Positions 50,104 through 60,780 of a stretch of 64,000 nt of DNA are shown here, piece by piece (position 1 is the stretch's first letter; each line of letters begins with the position of its first letter). Position numbers and translations under genes: made by a program. The notes beneath the pieces were generated by a model that worked only from the letters and a program-made list of their open reading frames with translations, was not told the origin of the DNA and searched no databases. The stretch comes from Helicobacter canis (lineage in GTDB: Bacteria > Campylobacterota > Campylobacteria > Campylobacterales > Helicobacteraceae), in contig NZ_UGHV01000001.1 of assembly GCF_900451095.1 (NCBI RefSeq), forward strand, positions 1,054,001-1,118,000, written 5' to 3'.

Positions 50104-51429
50104 CTACTCTTTAATGCCCTCTAGGGCTTCTAGGAGCTGGGCTTTGATGTCAGGGTCTTTTGCGATGTCTTTGGTGTATTGCACAAGATTTCTGCCTTCC
50201 TCATCTACTATGGTGGTATCTGCGCCGTTGCGGATTAGCGTTTTAAGGACTTCGACTTGGCTTGCTTGTATAGCAGAGATAAGAGGCGAGCAGGCAAAGG
50301 CACCTTTATGCTGTGAGCAGGAGAGATCGCCATTGATATTTGCGCCTTTTGCAAGGAGTGATTCTATCATTTGTGTGCTGCCGCTTGTGCTTGCACTCTG
50401 CAGGGCGTGCGTGAGATTTGCGCCACGATTGATTAGGGTTTCTATGACTTCTTCTGCTTTGCTAGATTCCTGCTCTTTTGCTGGTGATAAAAGCGCGACA
50501 TCAAGGGCGTTAAGCTCGGTTGGCTCGCCGTTTTCTAGTAATGTCGCGTGGATATTTGCTCCAGAATCCAAAAGTAGCTCTACAAGCTCTTTTTCGTGGT
50601 TGCGTGCGGCATAGATTAGAGGGCTTGTCATTTGGGCAGGATCAAGATCTGCTCCTGCTTGGATAAGGAGCTTGGCTATATCGATTAGGCTGTTTTGGCA
50701 GGCGAGAGTTAGGGCGGATTCTTTAGGGTCTTTGCCATAAAGCTCATTGATATTTGCGCCTTTATCAAGGAGTGCAGCAATGATCTCTTTGCGAGGGGGT
50801 TTGGCTTGGATAGCATAGATGAGTAGCGGTAGGCTTGACTGATCTTTGGGGTCTGGCACGCTATCTAGGGTGATAGATTTTTGCTCTAGGAGCTGCTTTG
50901 TAGTGTGGCTAAATCCTAGTGCTATGGCATAGTGCAGGGCTTGTTGATATTGGGCTTTTGCTAGGGCATTAAGCAGTCTGCGCTTTTTGTCAAAGATCTC
51001 GCTAATCTCGCTAGAATCTGGGGCAAAAATGGATTCTAGCGCGCTTTTGGGGATTGTTTGTATTGCTGGGTCATCAGCTAGGAGGGCTTGCTGATAGGGT
51101 GTGCTAAGCTTGGCAAATATCTGGAGAAACAAGCTGCGCAGGTAGTTTTGATAGTCTGCTTCACCTAGGGCGATTATATCGCGCTTATGGACTACGCCTT
51201 GCATATCATCTATGGTGATTTGGATCCAGTTTGGGTTGCTAGCATCAGTGCCTCCAACTATACTTGTAAGCAAAAAATCACTTTTATAAAGCTTGGCGAT
51301 TTGCTCGCCATTTGGCGATTGACGCAGGCTTGTGAAAGGACTTTTTCCCACAAAGCTCGCGCCTTGATCGGCATAGGCAAAGAGAGCAAACACACATACA
51401 AATATCATATATTTACATATTTTACACAT
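50104..51429 (-). CDS. Secreted ankyrin-repeat protein with N-terminal SH3-like domain
   Basis: A 441-residue exported protein. A signal peptide (about 1-20, ending in FAYAD) precedes an SH3b-like beta domain (about 21-85, LRQSPNGEQIAKL and WIQITIDDMQGVVHKRDI). Residues from about 195 form at least six ankyrin repeats (for example LLDKGANINELYGKDPKES, LLIQAGADLD, LLAKGANING, LIRNGADTT). The SH3-like part may bind peptidoglycan; ankyrin repeats bind a protein partner. AGGAG precedes the ATG. It lies 9 bases after the helicase gene in a minus-strand operon. Confidence 0.75.
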   Translation of the reverse strand: MCKICKYMIFVCVFALFAYADQGASFVGKSPFTSLRQSPNGEQIAKLYKSDFLLTSIVGGTDASNPNWIQITIDDMQGVVHKRDIIALGEADYQNYLRSLFLQIFAKLSTPYQQALLADDPAIQTIPKSALESIFAPDSSEISEIFDKKRRLLNALAKAQYQQALHYAIALGFSHTTKQLLEQKSITLDSVPDPKDQSSLPLLIYAIQAKPPRKEIIAALLDKGANINELYGKDPKESALTLACQNSLIDIAKLLIQAGADLDPAQMTSPLIYAARNHEKELVELLLDSGANIHATLLENGEPTELNALDVALLSPAKEQESSKAEEVIETLINRGANLTHALQSASTSGSTQMIESLLAKGANINGDLSCSQHKGAFACSPLISAIQASQVEVLKTLIRNGADTTIVDEEGRNLVQYTKDIAKDPDIKAQLLEALEGIKE

Positions 51430-51438
51430 ACACTTCTC

Positions 51439-53208
51439 CTAAATTGTAATAATATCAATAACCCGCGCGGCATTTGTCTGTGGCGGTGTGGGGGGCTTGT
51501 TTGGCATTGGGAAGGGCTTGGCATTGCGCAAGATTGCCGTGAGAAACTGCTCATTATGCCTTGCCCAATACGCATAATCACACACAAGGATCAAGCGTTG
51601 TTTAATGCGGCTAATAGCGACATTAAGCGCGTAAGCGGCGTTTAGATTCCTAGAATCTGTGAGATGATGATGAAGCATAACGGGTGAGAATATCACGCTC
51701 TCAAACTCCTGCCCTTGCGAGCCGTGGATCGTCCAAGTGTGTTTATAGGGGATTTGGTATTGTGAGAGTAGCTTGCGCTGATTGACAAAGGGCGTGATGA
51801 TAGCTGTGGAGCTAGATTGCTGCAAGAGTGTGGGGAAAATCTGCGCGATGACTTGGGCTTCGGCGTGGCTGCTTTTGTCTTGGCTTGGTGGGATAGGGGT
51901 TTGTGCTTTGCAGTCGATGAAGTATAGCTCGGTCGGGCTTGGCTTGCCTGATAGATTATTGCGATAAATGTGGTGGTCAAGGATTTTGGCGAGATTATCG
52001 CCATAGCGGTGGGTCTTGCGGAGGATATTTAAGCTTGTGCGCGTGAATTGCAGAGGGCTTGTTTGGGATTTGCTAAAAATGCTAGCATTGCTTGAGAAAT
52101 GCTCTTGTGTGAAAAAATCTTCTATGAACAATGCCGATAGGTTAAAGAGATTTGCCCACGCTTTATCGCCGTGCATACGAGATGTGGGCATTTCGCAAAT
52201 AGGCATAAGCTGCTTGTGGTCGCCTAGTAGGGTAATGGGTGTATCTTGCGTGCAGAGTGGCAGAGCTTTGATAAGCGGGGTGAAAGCACACTCATCTAAG
52301 AAAAAATGCGCAAACTCTACATCAAGGCTTGGATAACGCTTGATGAAAGCATCCATAGTCATACCAATCACCAAAGATTCTTTCAGGCGTGATTTTATGC
52401 CCACAGAGCCAAAGAGACTTTGGGGCTGCTTTTTTTGCAGGATTTGTGGGTCGCATACTTCGCTGTATTGCTCCATAAAGGCGTTGCTAGGGGTGCCAAG
52501 CCGCAAAATCATCGCGCGATTGATGTTTAGGGAGTCAAACTTTTTGATAAGAGCTTTTAGCACCTGCTCTAATGCGGAGTTTGTCGGGGCTAGCACGCAT
52601 ACGCGCGTGTTGTTATAGACATAGTGCAAAAGTGCTTCAAAAAGCACCACCTGTGTTTTGCCACTACCTGGTGCGCCCCACACATAGCTAAATGGCTTGC
52701 TAAGAATGTCGCGCAAGGCATTTGCCTGCTCATCGCTTAGATATGAGGGCGTGGTGATGGTGCGATAGGCATTTGTGGATTCTGGCTTTAAGCGAGCAAA
52801 GATAGGGGTTTTCGCTGGGATCGCAAAGGAGTCTTTTTGCTCAAAAAATGTGGCGAGATTTTGTATAAGGAATTTTAAATCGCTAAAGATTTTTAGATGA
52901 TTTTTATGCTTTTGCACTTCATTAAACAAGCTAGGATCTAGGCATTCTATGGAGAGAATTTGGCTTTTTTCATCATAGAAGCGCACGCAAAATCCACGCT
53001 CTTCACTAAGTGGCATAGGAGCGCGCGAGCTGATTTGGATCATCAAAGAGTCGGTGTTAAGCACCTTTGCTTTGATACGGAGCTGAATGTATGGATTATC
53101 AAAGGCAACTTGCGCAACTTGTAATTCCTCGCAGCCTAGATTATGCTCTTCAAGATAAGCGTAATAGACTTTGCAAGATTGCAATAAGGCGTGTTTGATG
53201 GCGTGCAT
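51439..53208 (-). CDS. Superfamily 1 DNA/RNA helicase (AAA_11/AAA_12 type)
   Basis: A 589-residue SF1 helicase. Walker A WGAPGSGKTQ (about residue 183) is followed by the DECAF-type Walker B FFLDECAF, the later motif LLGDHKQL and C-terminal WTIHGSQGQEFESV with VAISRIKQRL. This matches the Upf1/Dna2-like branch (SF1B). Residues 1-130 form an accessory domain of unknown fold. The gene lies 9 bases after dapB on the same strand. The biological role is unknown. Confidence 0.85.
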   Translation of the reverse strand: MHAIKHALLQSCKVYYAYLEEHNLGCEELQVAQVAFDNPYIQLRIKAKVLNTDSLMIQISSRAPMPLSEERGFCVRFYDEKSQILSIECLDPSLFNEVQKHKNHLKIFSDLKFLIQNLATFFEQKDSFAIPAKTPIFARLKPESTNAYRTITTPSYLSDEQANALRDILSKPFSYVWGAPGSGKTQVVLFEALLHYVYNNTRVCVLAPTNSALEQVLKALIKKFDSLNINRAMILRLGTPSNAFMEQYSEVCDPQILQKKQPQSLFGSVGIKSRLKESLVIGMTMDAFIKRYPSLDVEFAHFFLDECAFTPLIKALPLCTQDTPITLLGDHKQLMPICEMPTSRMHGDKAWANLFNLSALFIEDFFTQEHFSSNASIFSKSQTSPLQFTRTSLNILRKTHRYGDNLAKILDHHIYRNNLSGKPSPTELYFIDCKAQTPIPPSQDKSSHAEAQVIAQIFPTLLQQSSSTAIITPFVNQRKLLSQYQIPYKHTWTIHGSQGQEFESVIFSPVMLHHHLTDSRNLNAAYALNVAISRIKQRLILVCDYAYWARHNEQFLTAILRNAKPFPMPNKPPTPPQTNAARVIDIITI

Positions 53209-53217
53209 TTGGCTTAG

Positions 53218-53985
53218 TTATGCAAAAACTTCATCGATCTCATAGAGTTTGGGAGGCTTATTTGCAAGCCAGATAGCGCACGCTAGCGCACCTTTGGCAA
53301 ATGTCAAGCGATTGGTTGCATTATGTGTAAGCTCGAGATATTCTCCATCTAAATAAAACCCTACGCAATGTCTCCCTGCCACATCGCCGCCCCGTAGTGA
53401 GATGATACTTAGCTCGCCATCTTTGCGCGCGCCTTGGGAGATTCTATCTGTTACTAGGATCTCCTTTAAGGGGCGATTGCGTCCTTTGGCGCAGGACTCT
53501 GCTAGGCTTAGGGCTGTGCCACTTGGGGCATCTTTTTTGTGTCGATGATGAATCTCGCTTATCTCAATATCTGCTTGTGTGAGTTTGGCTGCTACTTGCT
53601 CGACCACTTGCCTTAGCACCGCTATGCCAAGGGACATATTAGAAGCATAGAGCATAGGGACGCGTTTGGAGCAAGAATCTATAAGCGCGAAGTCTTGCTC
53701 ATCTAATCCGGTAGTGCCTATCACGCAAGGGACAGGAGAACTGCTAGATTCTAGTGCTTGCAGCAGTGCATTAGTCGCTTCTTTTGAGCTAAAGTCAATG
53801 ATAACATCACAGCATTGTATAAACGCGTTAAAATCGTTTGTTACAAAGCTACCTTCTGGCAGGCTAAAATCTAGCTCCTTGCGGACAAACACCGCACCGA
53901 TCTCGATATTTCTATGAGCTTTTGCCTCTTGGATAATCAGTTGCCCCACGCGCCCACTCGCGCCAAAAATCCCTACTTTTATCAT
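53218..53985 (-). CDS. dapB: 4-hydroxy-tetrahydrodipicolinate reductase
   Basis: A 255-residue DapB, the second enzyme committed to lysine/diaminopimelate synthesis for peptidoglycan. The NAD(P)-binding GIFGASGRVGQ (about 5-15), IIDFSSKEA, the catalytic-region HHRHKKDAPSGTA (about 150-162) and the C-terminal ATNRLTFAKGAL are typical. Normal length. It starts 13 bases after trxB and continues to the helicase gene. Confidence 0.97.
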   Translation of the reverse strand: MIKVGIFGASGRVGQLIIQEAKAHRNIEIGAVFVRKELDFSLPEGSFVTNDFNAFIQCCDVIIDFSSKEATNALLQALESSSSPVPCVIGTTGLDEQDFALIDSCSKRVPMLYASNMSLGIAVLRQVVEQVAAKLTQADIEISEIHHRHKKDAPSGTALSLAESCAKGRNRPLKEILVTDRISQGARKDGELSIISLRGGDVAGRHCVGFYLDGEYLELTHNATNRLTFAKGALACAIWLANKPPKLYEIDEVFA

Positions 53986-53998
53986 TGATATTCCTATC

Positions 53999-54937
53999 TT
54001 AATGGAGAGAGTCTAAATAAGCAATCGCCTGCAATGCGGCAGCAGCTCCATCTCCAGCAGCACATACTACTTGCTTTGGTGCGTTTATGCGTATATCTCC
54101 AGCAGCAAAAAGCCCGGGGACATTTGTCTTCATCGACAAATCCACAATGACAGAGTTATACTCATCACACGCGCACAACATAGAGCCATCATCTTGTCGC
54201 AACACTTGCGTATTCACATCATAGCCCACGAAGATAAAGACCCCCGGCACGGATAGCTCTTGGCGTTGTTTTGTTTGAGAATGCTCGATCACAAGCCCGG
54301 TTACACCGCTTTGATCGCCTTTGACCTCTATGGGTGAAAAGGGCGTTAAAAACTCGATTTTATCGTTGCTTTTGGCGTGCTCTAGTGTGATTGGAGCTGC
54401 GCGGAATGTATCTCTTCTGTGGATAAGATAGACTTTGCTACACATTTTTGTGAGATAAATAGCTTCTTCTACGGCAGTGTCTCCACCTCCTATGACAGCC
54501 ACCTCTTTGCCTTTGTAGAAAAATCCATCGCAAGTGGCACAAGTGCTAACACCCTTGCCCCAAAGCTCGCTTTCTCCTATGATACCTGTGCGTTTTGGGC
54601 TACCTCCAGTGGCTAAGATCACAGATTTTGCTTCTGTGGTTTTGCCGCCATCGTGGTGGATAGTGAAATGCGCTCCATTTTTGGTGATTTGATTTACTAT
54701 AGCCATTTCGTGTTTGAGACCAAAGCGGAAGCACTGCTCCTGCCAAGGCTCCATAAAATCCAAGCCACTTTTAACTTCTTTGATACCGGGGTAGTTTTCT
54801 ATCTCACTACTTCCTGTGATTTGCCCTCCGGGCATACCTTTTTCAAATAACACGACATCTTTGATGCCACCGCGGGTTGCGTATAATCCAGCAGATAGCC
54901 CAGCAGGACCACCACCAATAATTGCTATATTGATCAT
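53999..54937 (-). CDS. trxB: Thioredoxin reductase
   Basis: A 312-residue flavoprotein that reduces thioredoxin with NADPH. FAD-binding [13 protein letters not shown] (about 8-20), the redox-active [11 protein letters not shown] (about 132-142), NADPH-binding [10 protein letters not shown] and the second FAD motif GLFAAGDIR are present. It follows trxA by 59 bases on the same strand. Confidence 0.97.
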   Translation of the reverse strand: MINIAIIGGGPAGLSAGLYATRGGIKDVVLFEKGMPGGQITGSSEIENYPGIKEVKSGLDFMEPWQEQCFRFGLKHEMAIVNQITKNGAHFTIHHDGGKTTEAKSVILATGGSPKRTGIIGESELWGKGVSTCATCDGFFYKGKEVAVIGGGDTAVEEAIYLTKMCSKVYLIHRRDTFRAAPITLEHAKSNDKIEFLTPFSPIEVKGDQSGVTGLVIEHSQTKQRQELSVPGVFIFVGYDVNTQVLRQDDGSMLCACDEYNSVIVDLSMKTNVPGLFAAGDIRINAPKQVVCAAGDGAAAALQAIAYLDSLH

Positions 54938-54956
54938 TGAAAACTCCTAGAATAAG

Positions 54957-54975
54957 CCCCTTGTTTGCCAAGGGG
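54957..54975 (-). terminator. Hairpin between trxA and trxB
   Basis: A perfect 7-bp stem CCCCTTG/CAAGGGG with a 5-base loop, read from the minus strand after trxA. A short T-containing run follows (TTATTCT). It could reduce readthrough from trxA into trxB. Confidence 0.45.
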
Positions 54976-54996
54976 GAAGAATGTAATAAGGTAAGA

Positions 54997-55314
54997 CTAA
55001 AGAAGAGCGTTGATTTTGTCAGCCAAGACAGATTTTGGTGTAGCACCTACAACTTGATCGATAACCTCACCATTTTTCATAAACAAGATTGTAGGAATAC
55101 TGCGGATACCAAATCGTGCGGCGAGATTTTGCTCTTCATCGGTATTGACTTTGCAGATTGCAGCTTTGCCCTCAAATTCATTTGCAAGCTCTTCAATCAC
55201 AGGGGCTAGCATACGGCACGGACCGCACCAAGTAGCCCAGAAATCCACAAGTGCTACGCCGCTTTTTGTCTTCTCATCGAAATCAAGTTCTGTAAGTTCA
55301 ATATATTGTCCCAT
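54997..55314 (-). CDS. trxA: Thioredoxin
   Basis: A 105-residue thioredoxin with the active-site WCGPC (about residue 29-33), the cis-proline region RSIPTILF and a C-terminal VGATPKS. It reduces protein disulfides in the cytoplasm. I chose ATG 55314, 6 bases after AAGGAG; an earlier start would add a non-conserved leader. TATAAT lies at 55349-55344 on the minus strand and probably drives trxA-trxB and the following genes. Confidence 0.97.
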   Translation of the reverse strand: MGQYIELTELDFDEKTKSGVALVDFWATWCGPCRMLAPVIEELANEFEGKAAICKVNTDEEQNLAARFGIRSIPTILFMKNGEVIDQVVGATPKSVLADKINALL

Positions 55315-55466
55315 TTTTTCTCCTTGTATGTGGGTTGGCAAGGATTATACAACAAGTAGTGTAACATTTTGGAAAATGTCTTTGGGATTTTGCATTTCTT
55401 AACACATTTGTAATGCATTGTTACGCATATAAGCACTTTGGACTACCTAGTAGGCTATTTGGTGGG

Positions 55467-56750
55467 CTATTTTGCTAGGATAAAATTCGCTTCTTTGGTA
55501 GTCCAGATTCTATTTTGGTATTGGATTTGTCTATCGCGCATAGATTCGCTAAAGAGTGTTTTAGAATCTTTTGCGATAGTTCTTAGCCCAAATTCTACGC
55601 CAAGTGATGTAGCATAGCTCACCCAATCATAACGCAAATTAGTATTGAGCAAAGAGGCATATTCCATAAGATTAGTATCGATCGTGCCAATGGAGCTTGC
55701 GACAAAGAGATTTTCACGCGCCTTTGGCGAGGCTAGCTGCAAGATTATGGGGCTAAAGTTGATTTGCGTGGAGAGATAGATTCTAGGGGTGTCTTCGTTG
55801 AGTTCAATTTGCGAGAGGATTAGCCCTGTCTTTGGTGCAGAAGTGTTGAGAATGAGTGCTGCACCGGGAAAGTAAGAAGTTTCTTTTTGTAGTGTTTTGT
55901 TAAATTGCGAGGCTTCTTGGTTGCTTAAAGATCGCTGGTGGATAATGTTGCCATCAAGCTCTGTAAATAGCGTGGTTAGATAGCCTCCTATCTGGCTATC
56001 ATCAGCATATTCGATAAGCGGCATATCTTGCATAAGCGGTTGCAGGGCTTGAAACTGCTCCTTATAGCTTATCCCGCCAAAGTAGAGATTTTCAGGCAAT
56101 TTATCAATAATATCTTGAGAGAGGCGTTCTTTATTGATTGTGGGGATATAGGTGGGATAGATTAGGTTGTCATAGTCGATGAGATTTTGCACGCCTGTGG
56201 GTCCAAGCATAGCGATGACAAAGTTTGCATTACTTTGGATAATGCGCAAATAAGTGGATTCTAGGTTAGCCTTGCTCTCATCAATGCTATCAAACACCTG
56301 AAAATCAAAGTCGATATTACGCGCGATAAGATAGGCTAGGATCGTATTTGCCACGCTTACAGAATACCGCCCTACCATTTGCTTAGGGATAAGAAGCGCG
56401 ATCCTAAAATGCTCGCCATTGCTAGGGTCCTGTGGCTCTATACCACTTAGCTGGGCTAGGGCTTGAGAGAAATAGTGCAAGACTTTTTTATCTGTTGTAT
56501 TGGTATTGAATTTGGCTAGAAACGAAAAGATATAGCCATTAGTGTATAGCTTTTTCAAGCAGCCATCGCTGCAGCTATGCTCATCGATGTCAAGGATTTT
56601 TTCTTGGGGTGGTGGGATCGGGGATATGATAGAGCTTTTTGCGAATAGATTTTGGCTCATAAGCCCTAGTGCAAGCATAAAAGTCAGTGTCGTTGTGATA
56701 AATTTCAATCCTATCCCCTTTATGTGATGTCTAAGTAAAAATCCTAGCAT
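55467..56750 (-). CDS. Exported protein resembling a type-1 periplasmic binding fold
   Basis: A 427-residue protein with a Sec signal peptide (about 15-38, ending in FAKSS). Alternating beta-alpha elements and a middle HFRIALLIPKQMVGRYSVSVANTI-type stretch suggest a Peripla_BP_6/LpoA-like fold, which binds ligands or partner proteins. Two cysteines near residue 60 (CSDGC) may form a disulfide. It follows comM by 7 bases. The role is unknown; a lipoprotein-like activator of peptidoglycan synthesis is only one option. Confidence 0.55.
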   Translation of the reverse strand: MLGFLLRHHIKGIGLKFITTTLTFMLALGLMSQNLFAKSSIISPIPPPQEKILDIDEHSCSDGCLKKLYTNGYIFSFLAKFNTNTTDKKVLHYFSQALAQLSGIEPQDPSNGEHFRIALLIPKQMVGRYSVSVANTILAYLIARNIDFDFQVFDSIDESKANLESTYLRIIQSNANFVIAMLGPTGVQNLIDYDNLIYPTYIPTINKERLSQDIIDKLPENLYFGGISYKEQFQALQPLMQDMPLIEYADDSQIGGYLTTLFTELDGNIIHQRSLSNQEASQFNKTLQKETSYFPGAALILNTSAPKTGLILSQIELNEDTPRIYLSTQINFSPIILQLASPKARENLFVASSIGTIDTNLMEYASLLNTNLRYDWVSYATSLGVEFGLRTIAKDSKTLFSESMRDRQIQYQNRIWTTKEANFILAK

Positions 56751-56757
56751 AATTTAT

Positions 56758-58272
56758 CTAAGAGATATATCGGTAGCTTAAAGCTTCTAAAAAGTGCGAT
56801 TTAGCAATGTCCTTGGCATTGTCCAAATCAGCGATCGTGCGCGAGAGCTTTTTAAGCTTTTGGATCGCGCGGTGCGAGAGGTTGAATCGCTCTCTTGCTT
56901 GGAGCAAGATTCTTTGCGTAGCATCATCTAGGATACAGATTTCTTCTACCTCGCGCTCACTTAGCTTGCCATTTAGCCTGCTTTGTCCGCGCTGCTTTTG
57001 CGCGCTAAAAGCGTGGAAGACCATTTGCTGCATCGTAGCAGAATCTAGTGAGGGCTTGGGGTCTTGCTCGTTTTCTTGCATTTGCACAAAGAGATCTATG
57101 CGATCTAAAAATGGCTCGCTAAGGCGCGATTTGTAGGAGCTAATGTCTTTTGGCGTGCAGCGGCATTCTTTAGAGGGGCTTAGGAGATTGCCGCAGGGGC
57201 AGGGATTTTGCGCTCCTACAAATAAAAACGCTGTAGGGTAGCTGATCTTGCTATGCACGCGCGAGACTACAAGCTCGTTGTTTTCAAGTGGCTCGCGCAA
57301 GGATTCTAGCACCTCTTTGCCAAAATGCGGCAGCTCATCAAAAAACAATATCCCCTGATGGGCTAGGGCGATCTCGCCGGGCTTGGCTTCATTTTGCGTA
57401 GCAGAGCCTAGGATAGAGGATTTTGACGCGCTTTGATGTGGTGAGCGGAAAGGGCGCAGTGGCGTGTAGCTGGGCTTTTGCGCGCTTAGGGCTTGGAGCT
57501 TGACACTCTCTATCATCTCTTCTAAACTCATCGGCGGCAATATATAGCGCAGGCGTTTAGCAATCATACTTTTCCCGCAGCCCGGACTGCCTTCATAGAG
57601 GATATTGTGGAATCCACTTGCGGCGATGAGTGCCGCTCTTTTGGCGATCTCCTGCCCCTTTACTTCGATAAAATCTAGCGGGAACTCTCGCTCGTAGTAG
57701 TAGTCTGTATCGCCAATATGGATCGTATCAAAGTTTAGTGTAGTTTGTGTCTTAGCAGGGGTGGATTCTGGGGATTCTAGGATTTGCAATGCTTCTTGCA
57801 AGCTGCTTGCATAATAAATTTGCAAATGTGGCAAATGGCAGAAAAGCTCTTGCCCAGAAGTAGGCAAAATCACCTTGGCATTTTGGTGGCGCAGGGCTAT
57901 TTCAAGCAAAAGTGGATAGATATTGTCATTATAAGTGAGTGTGCCATCTAAGGCTAGCTCGCCAAAGGCAAACCACTCTTGTGTATCTATCCCCTTTTTA
58001 TGCAGGGCAATTAGCAAAGCTATGGGCAAATCAAAGTGGCTACCGGATTTTGCTAGATCGGCAGGGGCTAGGTTGATAGCGATTTTTAGCGCGGGGAAAT
58101 GGAAGCCGATGTGGTGCAGCGCGCTTTGGATCCTCTGCTTGCTTTCTTGGATTGAGCTATTGGCAAGCCCTGTGATGACAAAGGCAGGCAAAGCACGCAC
58201 GAAATTTGCCTGCACTTGGACGATCTCTCCGCCGATACCATTTCTTGTCGCACATAGAATCTTATTGACCAT
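56758..58272 (-). CDS. comM: ComM/YifB-type AAA+ Mg-chelatase-like protein
   Basis: A 504-residue AAA+ ATPase of the ComM family, a branch-migration helicase that helps integrate DNA during natural transformation. The N-terminal domain precedes Walker A GSPGCGKS (about 225), Walker B LFFDELPHF (about 303) and a zinc-like CPCGNLLSPSKECRC (about 356). The C-terminal region has RAIQKLKKLSRTIADL. Length is normal. It is followed on the same strand by the binding-fold gene. Its presence suggests this strain is naturally competent. Confidence 0.95.
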   Translation of the reverse strand: MVNKILCATRNGIGGEIVQVQANFVRALPAFVITGLANSSIQESKQRIQSALHHIGFHFPALKIAINLAPADLAKSGSHFDLPIALLIALHKKGIDTQEWFAFGELALDGTLTYNDNIYPLLLEIALRHQNAKVILPTSGQELFCHLPHLQIYYASSLQEALQILESPESTPAKTQTTLNFDTIHIGDTDYYYEREFPLDFIEVKGQEIAKRAALIAASGFHNILYEGSPGCGKSMIAKRLRYILPPMSLEEMIESVKLQALSAQKPSYTPLRPFRSPHQSASKSSILGSATQNEAKPGEIALAHQGILFFDELPHFGKEVLESLREPLENNELVVSRVHSKISYPTAFLFVGAQNPCPCGNLLSPSKECRCTPKDISSYKSRLSEPFLDRIDLFVQMQENEQDPKPSLDSATMQQMVFHAFSAQKQRGQSRLNGKLSEREVEEICILDDATQRILLQARERFNLSHRAIQKLKKLSRTIADLDNAKDIAKSHFLEALSYRYIS

Positions 58273-58292
58273 ATTTATCTCACTTTGTATTA

Positions 58293-58964
58293 CTAGAATC
58301 TATATAGCACGCTTGCTTTATAGATCTGCTCATAAGTAATGCCCTGGGCGATAGCTTGTGGAGCGGGGATAGCTGCTGTGCTTACATCTATATGCAGCAC
58401 GACATTTTTGAGCCGTTTGGCGCATAGATAGCCTAGCCCATAGCCTAGTAGCGCACCTGCGATGACTTGCAACGCCGTGTGCCGCTCGCTTGTTATGCGC
58501 GATATACCGACAGAAGTAGCAAGCAGTGTAGTAGGCAGCCCAAGCTTCCAGCCATAACGCTTTTGCATAAAGCCTGCTGCGCTAAAGGCTGATGAGGTAT
58601 GCCCGCTTGGGAAGCCATCAAAGGAGCCGTTATTGGGGCGTTGGCTAATGCCAGCTAGCCTGTCGTTTGCTCGGGATATGCCTACAAAGGTGTATTTGCT
58701 TGCAAAGGTGATGGCAAGTGTGCTGCCTGTGCCAAGGGCTAGCTGGGCTACTCCGTGGTAGTCTTGCCTAGCTAGGGCATACGCCCCAGCCATTAGTGGG
58801 AGAAACTGAAACACATCGCCCCACGATTCAAAAGCATCGCCGGGCTTTGCGTGTAGGCTTGGCACACAAAGTCCGCAGAGTGCGCACACAAGCACTACGC
58901 GCTGGCATAGGCGAGAAAAGTGGATTCTAGGGCAAAATAGCACGGCAAAACTTCTAGGGCGCAT
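58293..58964 (-). CDS. PAP2-family phosphatase
   Basis: A 223-residue membrane phosphatase of the PAP2 family. The middle motif [14 protein letters not shown] (about 115-128) and the last motif [20 protein letters not shown] (about 155-174) hold the catalytic histidines; several hydrophobic helices are visible. Possible substrates include undecaprenyl pyrophosphate or lipid A phosphate. It overlaps the end of aroC by 11 bases. A copy of the 15-mer (58916-58930) encodes RIHF inside the N-terminal signal region. Confidence 0.85.
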   Translation of the reverse strand: MRPRSFAVLFCPRIHFSRLCQRVVLVCALCGLCVPSLHAKPGDAFESWGDVFQFLPLMAGAYALARQDYHGVAQLALGTGSTLAITFASKYTFVGISRANDRLAGISQRPNNGSFDGFPSGHTSSAFSAAGFMQKRYGWKLGLPTTLLATSVGISRITSERHTALQVIAGALLGYGLGYLCAKRLKNVVLHIDVSTAAIPAPQAIAQGITYEQIYKASVLYRF

Positions 58965-60042
58965 TGTAAAAGTCCTTGATAGAATCTATCCTTGTGTGCG
59001 TGTGCAGTAGTGCCATATCCGCTAGAATGAGAGCTAGCATACTCTCACACACCACACTTCCTCGCACTGCGATACACGGGTCGTGGCGTCCTTTTAGGCT
59101 TAGATTTTTGGGCTGTTTGCTTGTATCGATTGTCTGCTGGGGGAGAAAAATGCTAGGCGTTGGCTTGAAATAGATCTTTATGCGGATCTCTTCACCTGTC
59201 CCAATCCCTCCTAAAATCCCCCCACAATGATTGCTAGTAAAGCCACTAGAATCCATATTGTCATTGTTTTGACTCCCTAGTCTTGTGCTAGATTCTATGC
59301 CATCGCCTATTTCTAGGGCTTTGACACCATTTAGCCCCATCATCATAGCCCCAATCGCCCCACTAAGCTTATAGTAAAGTGGCTGCCCTAGTCCTTTGAG
59401 CGCACCATTTGGGCTAAAGGCTCGCACAAGCGCGCAGCCACCGATACTATCGCCATTTTTGCGTGCTTCTAGGATAGCGTGCTTTTGGGCGGATTCTACG
59501 GCTTTATCTAGGGCGAAAATCTCGCTTGTTTTTGCATAGGCAAAGTCGATATTCTCGCCCTTGTGTGTCCCTATGTGTAAAATCCCACTCTCACAAGTGA
59601 TGCCAAGCTCTTGCAAAAGCATTTTAGCAAACGCCCCACTAGCCACGCGCACAGCACTCTCTCTGGCAGAGCTTCTGCCACCACCGCGATAGTCTCTAGC
59701 CCCATATTTTTCGTGGTAGGTAAAATCTGCGTGTCCGGGGCGGAATATATCTTTGATCGCTTCATAGTCTTTGGACTTTGTGTTGGTATTTGGGATAAAA
59801 AGCGCGATAGGTGCGCCTGTGCTTTTGCCATCAAACACGCCGCTTAAAATTTCTACTTTATCTTCTTCTTTGCGTGGTGTGGCATAAGGCGTTTGCCCGC
59901 CTTTGCGCCGCTGCATTTGCGCCGCTAGCAGCTCGGTGTCAATCACTATGCCAGCTGGGAAGCCATCGATCACACAGCCTACGCCTAAGCCGTGAGACTC
60001 GCCAAAAGTGCTTATGCGTAATGCTTGCCCAAATGTATTCAT
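58954..60042 (-). CDS. aroC: Chorismate synthase
   Basis: A 362-residue enzyme for the last step of the shikimate pathway, turning EPSP into chorismate with reduced FMN. The signatures [19 protein letters not shown] (about 13-31), the FMN-binding [11 protein letters not shown] (about 120-130) and a C-terminal motif near [17 protein letters not shown] (about 320-336) are all present. Length is normal. It overlaps rnc by four bases and PAP2 by eleven, so these form one operon. Confidence 0.98.
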   Translation of the reverse strand: MNTFGQALRISTFGESHGLGVGCVIDGFPAGIVIDTELLAAQMQRRKGGQTPYATPRKEEDKVEILSGVFDGKSTGAPIALFIPNTNTKSKDYEAIKDIFRPGHADFTYHEKYGARDYRGGGRSSARESAVRVASGAFAKMLLQELGITCESGILHIGTHKGENIDFAYAKTSEIFALDKAVESAQKHAILEARKNGDSIGGCALVRAFSPNGALKGLGQPLYYKLSGAIGAMMMGLNGVKALEIGDGIESSTRLGSQNNDNMDSSGFTSNHCGGILGGIGTGEEIRIKIYFKPTPSIFLPQQTIDTSKQPKNLSLKGRHDPCIAVRGSVVCESMLALILADMALLHTHTRIDSIKDFYNAP

Positions 60043-60758
60043 AGCTTTGCTCCTTGCTTCTTTGCTTTGCTTTGCTTGGGGGAGTCTTGCGTGAGCTTTT
60101 CATACGCGATTTTTGCGCACGCTTGCTCGGCAAGCTTTTTTGAAGTGCCAGAAGCCGTGCCGTATTCGATATTATCAATAAGGATTTGCATTGTGAAACG
60201 CTTTTTATGATCGGGTCCTTCTTGGCTTAGGAGCTTATATATAGGCAGCACGCCAAAGCGTTCTTGTGTGATTTCTTGCAAGGTGGTTTTGTAATCAAGG
60301 GCTAAATCTTGGATTTTCATATTGGGGTAGTGCTTGGTAAGGATATGATAGACAATTTTGCGCGCGCAATCAATCCCTGCTTCTTTATAGATAGCTCCAA
60401 TGATCGCTTCAAAGGCATTGGAGAGCAGAGAGTCCTTATCTCTGCCGTGGTTTTGCTCCTCACTGCTTGAGAGCCGCAATAAAGAGCCGATACCATAATC
60501 GCGCGCAAAAATGGCGAAGCTTTTTTCATTGACAAGGCTTGAACGCATTTTGGAGAGCTTGCCTTCGTTGTATTTAGGGAAGCGATCAAAGAGATATTCC
60601 CCCACAAGCAAATCTAAAACCGCATCGCCTAGGAATTCTAAACGCTCATTATTGCTGGATTTTATGTAGCTTTTGTGTGTGAGTGCTTCAAGCAGCAAGG
60701 ACTCATTTTTAAAGCTATATCCTAAAAGCTGCTGCAAGCGTTTAAGAGAAGTCATCAT
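60039..60758 (-). CDS. rnc: Ribonuclease III
   Basis: A 239-residue double-strand-specific endoribonuclease for rRNA and mRNA processing. The catalytic signature [16 protein letters not shown] (about 37-52) is followed by a second acidic motif FEAIIGAIY, then a C-terminal dsRNA-binding domain with [10 protein letters not shown] and the [21 protein letters not shown] stretch split across helices. ATG 60758 or the adjacent 60755 are the likely starts. The gene lies between rnhA and aroC, as I remember from H. pylori. Confidence 0.97.
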   Translation of the reverse strand: MMTSLKRLQQLLGYSFKNESLLLEALTHKSYIKSSNNERLEFLGDAVLDLLVGEYLFDRFPKYNEGKLSKMRSSLVNEKSFAIFARDYGIGSLLRLSSSEEQNHGRDKDSLLSNAFEAIIGAIYKEAGIDCARKIVYHILTKHYPNMKIQDLALDYKTTLQEITQERFGVLPIYKLLSQEGPDHKKRFTMQILIDNIEYGTASGTSKKLAEQACAKIAYEKLTQDSPKQSKAKKQGAKL

Positions 60759-60780
60759 CACCCTTTACTAGAATCCACTT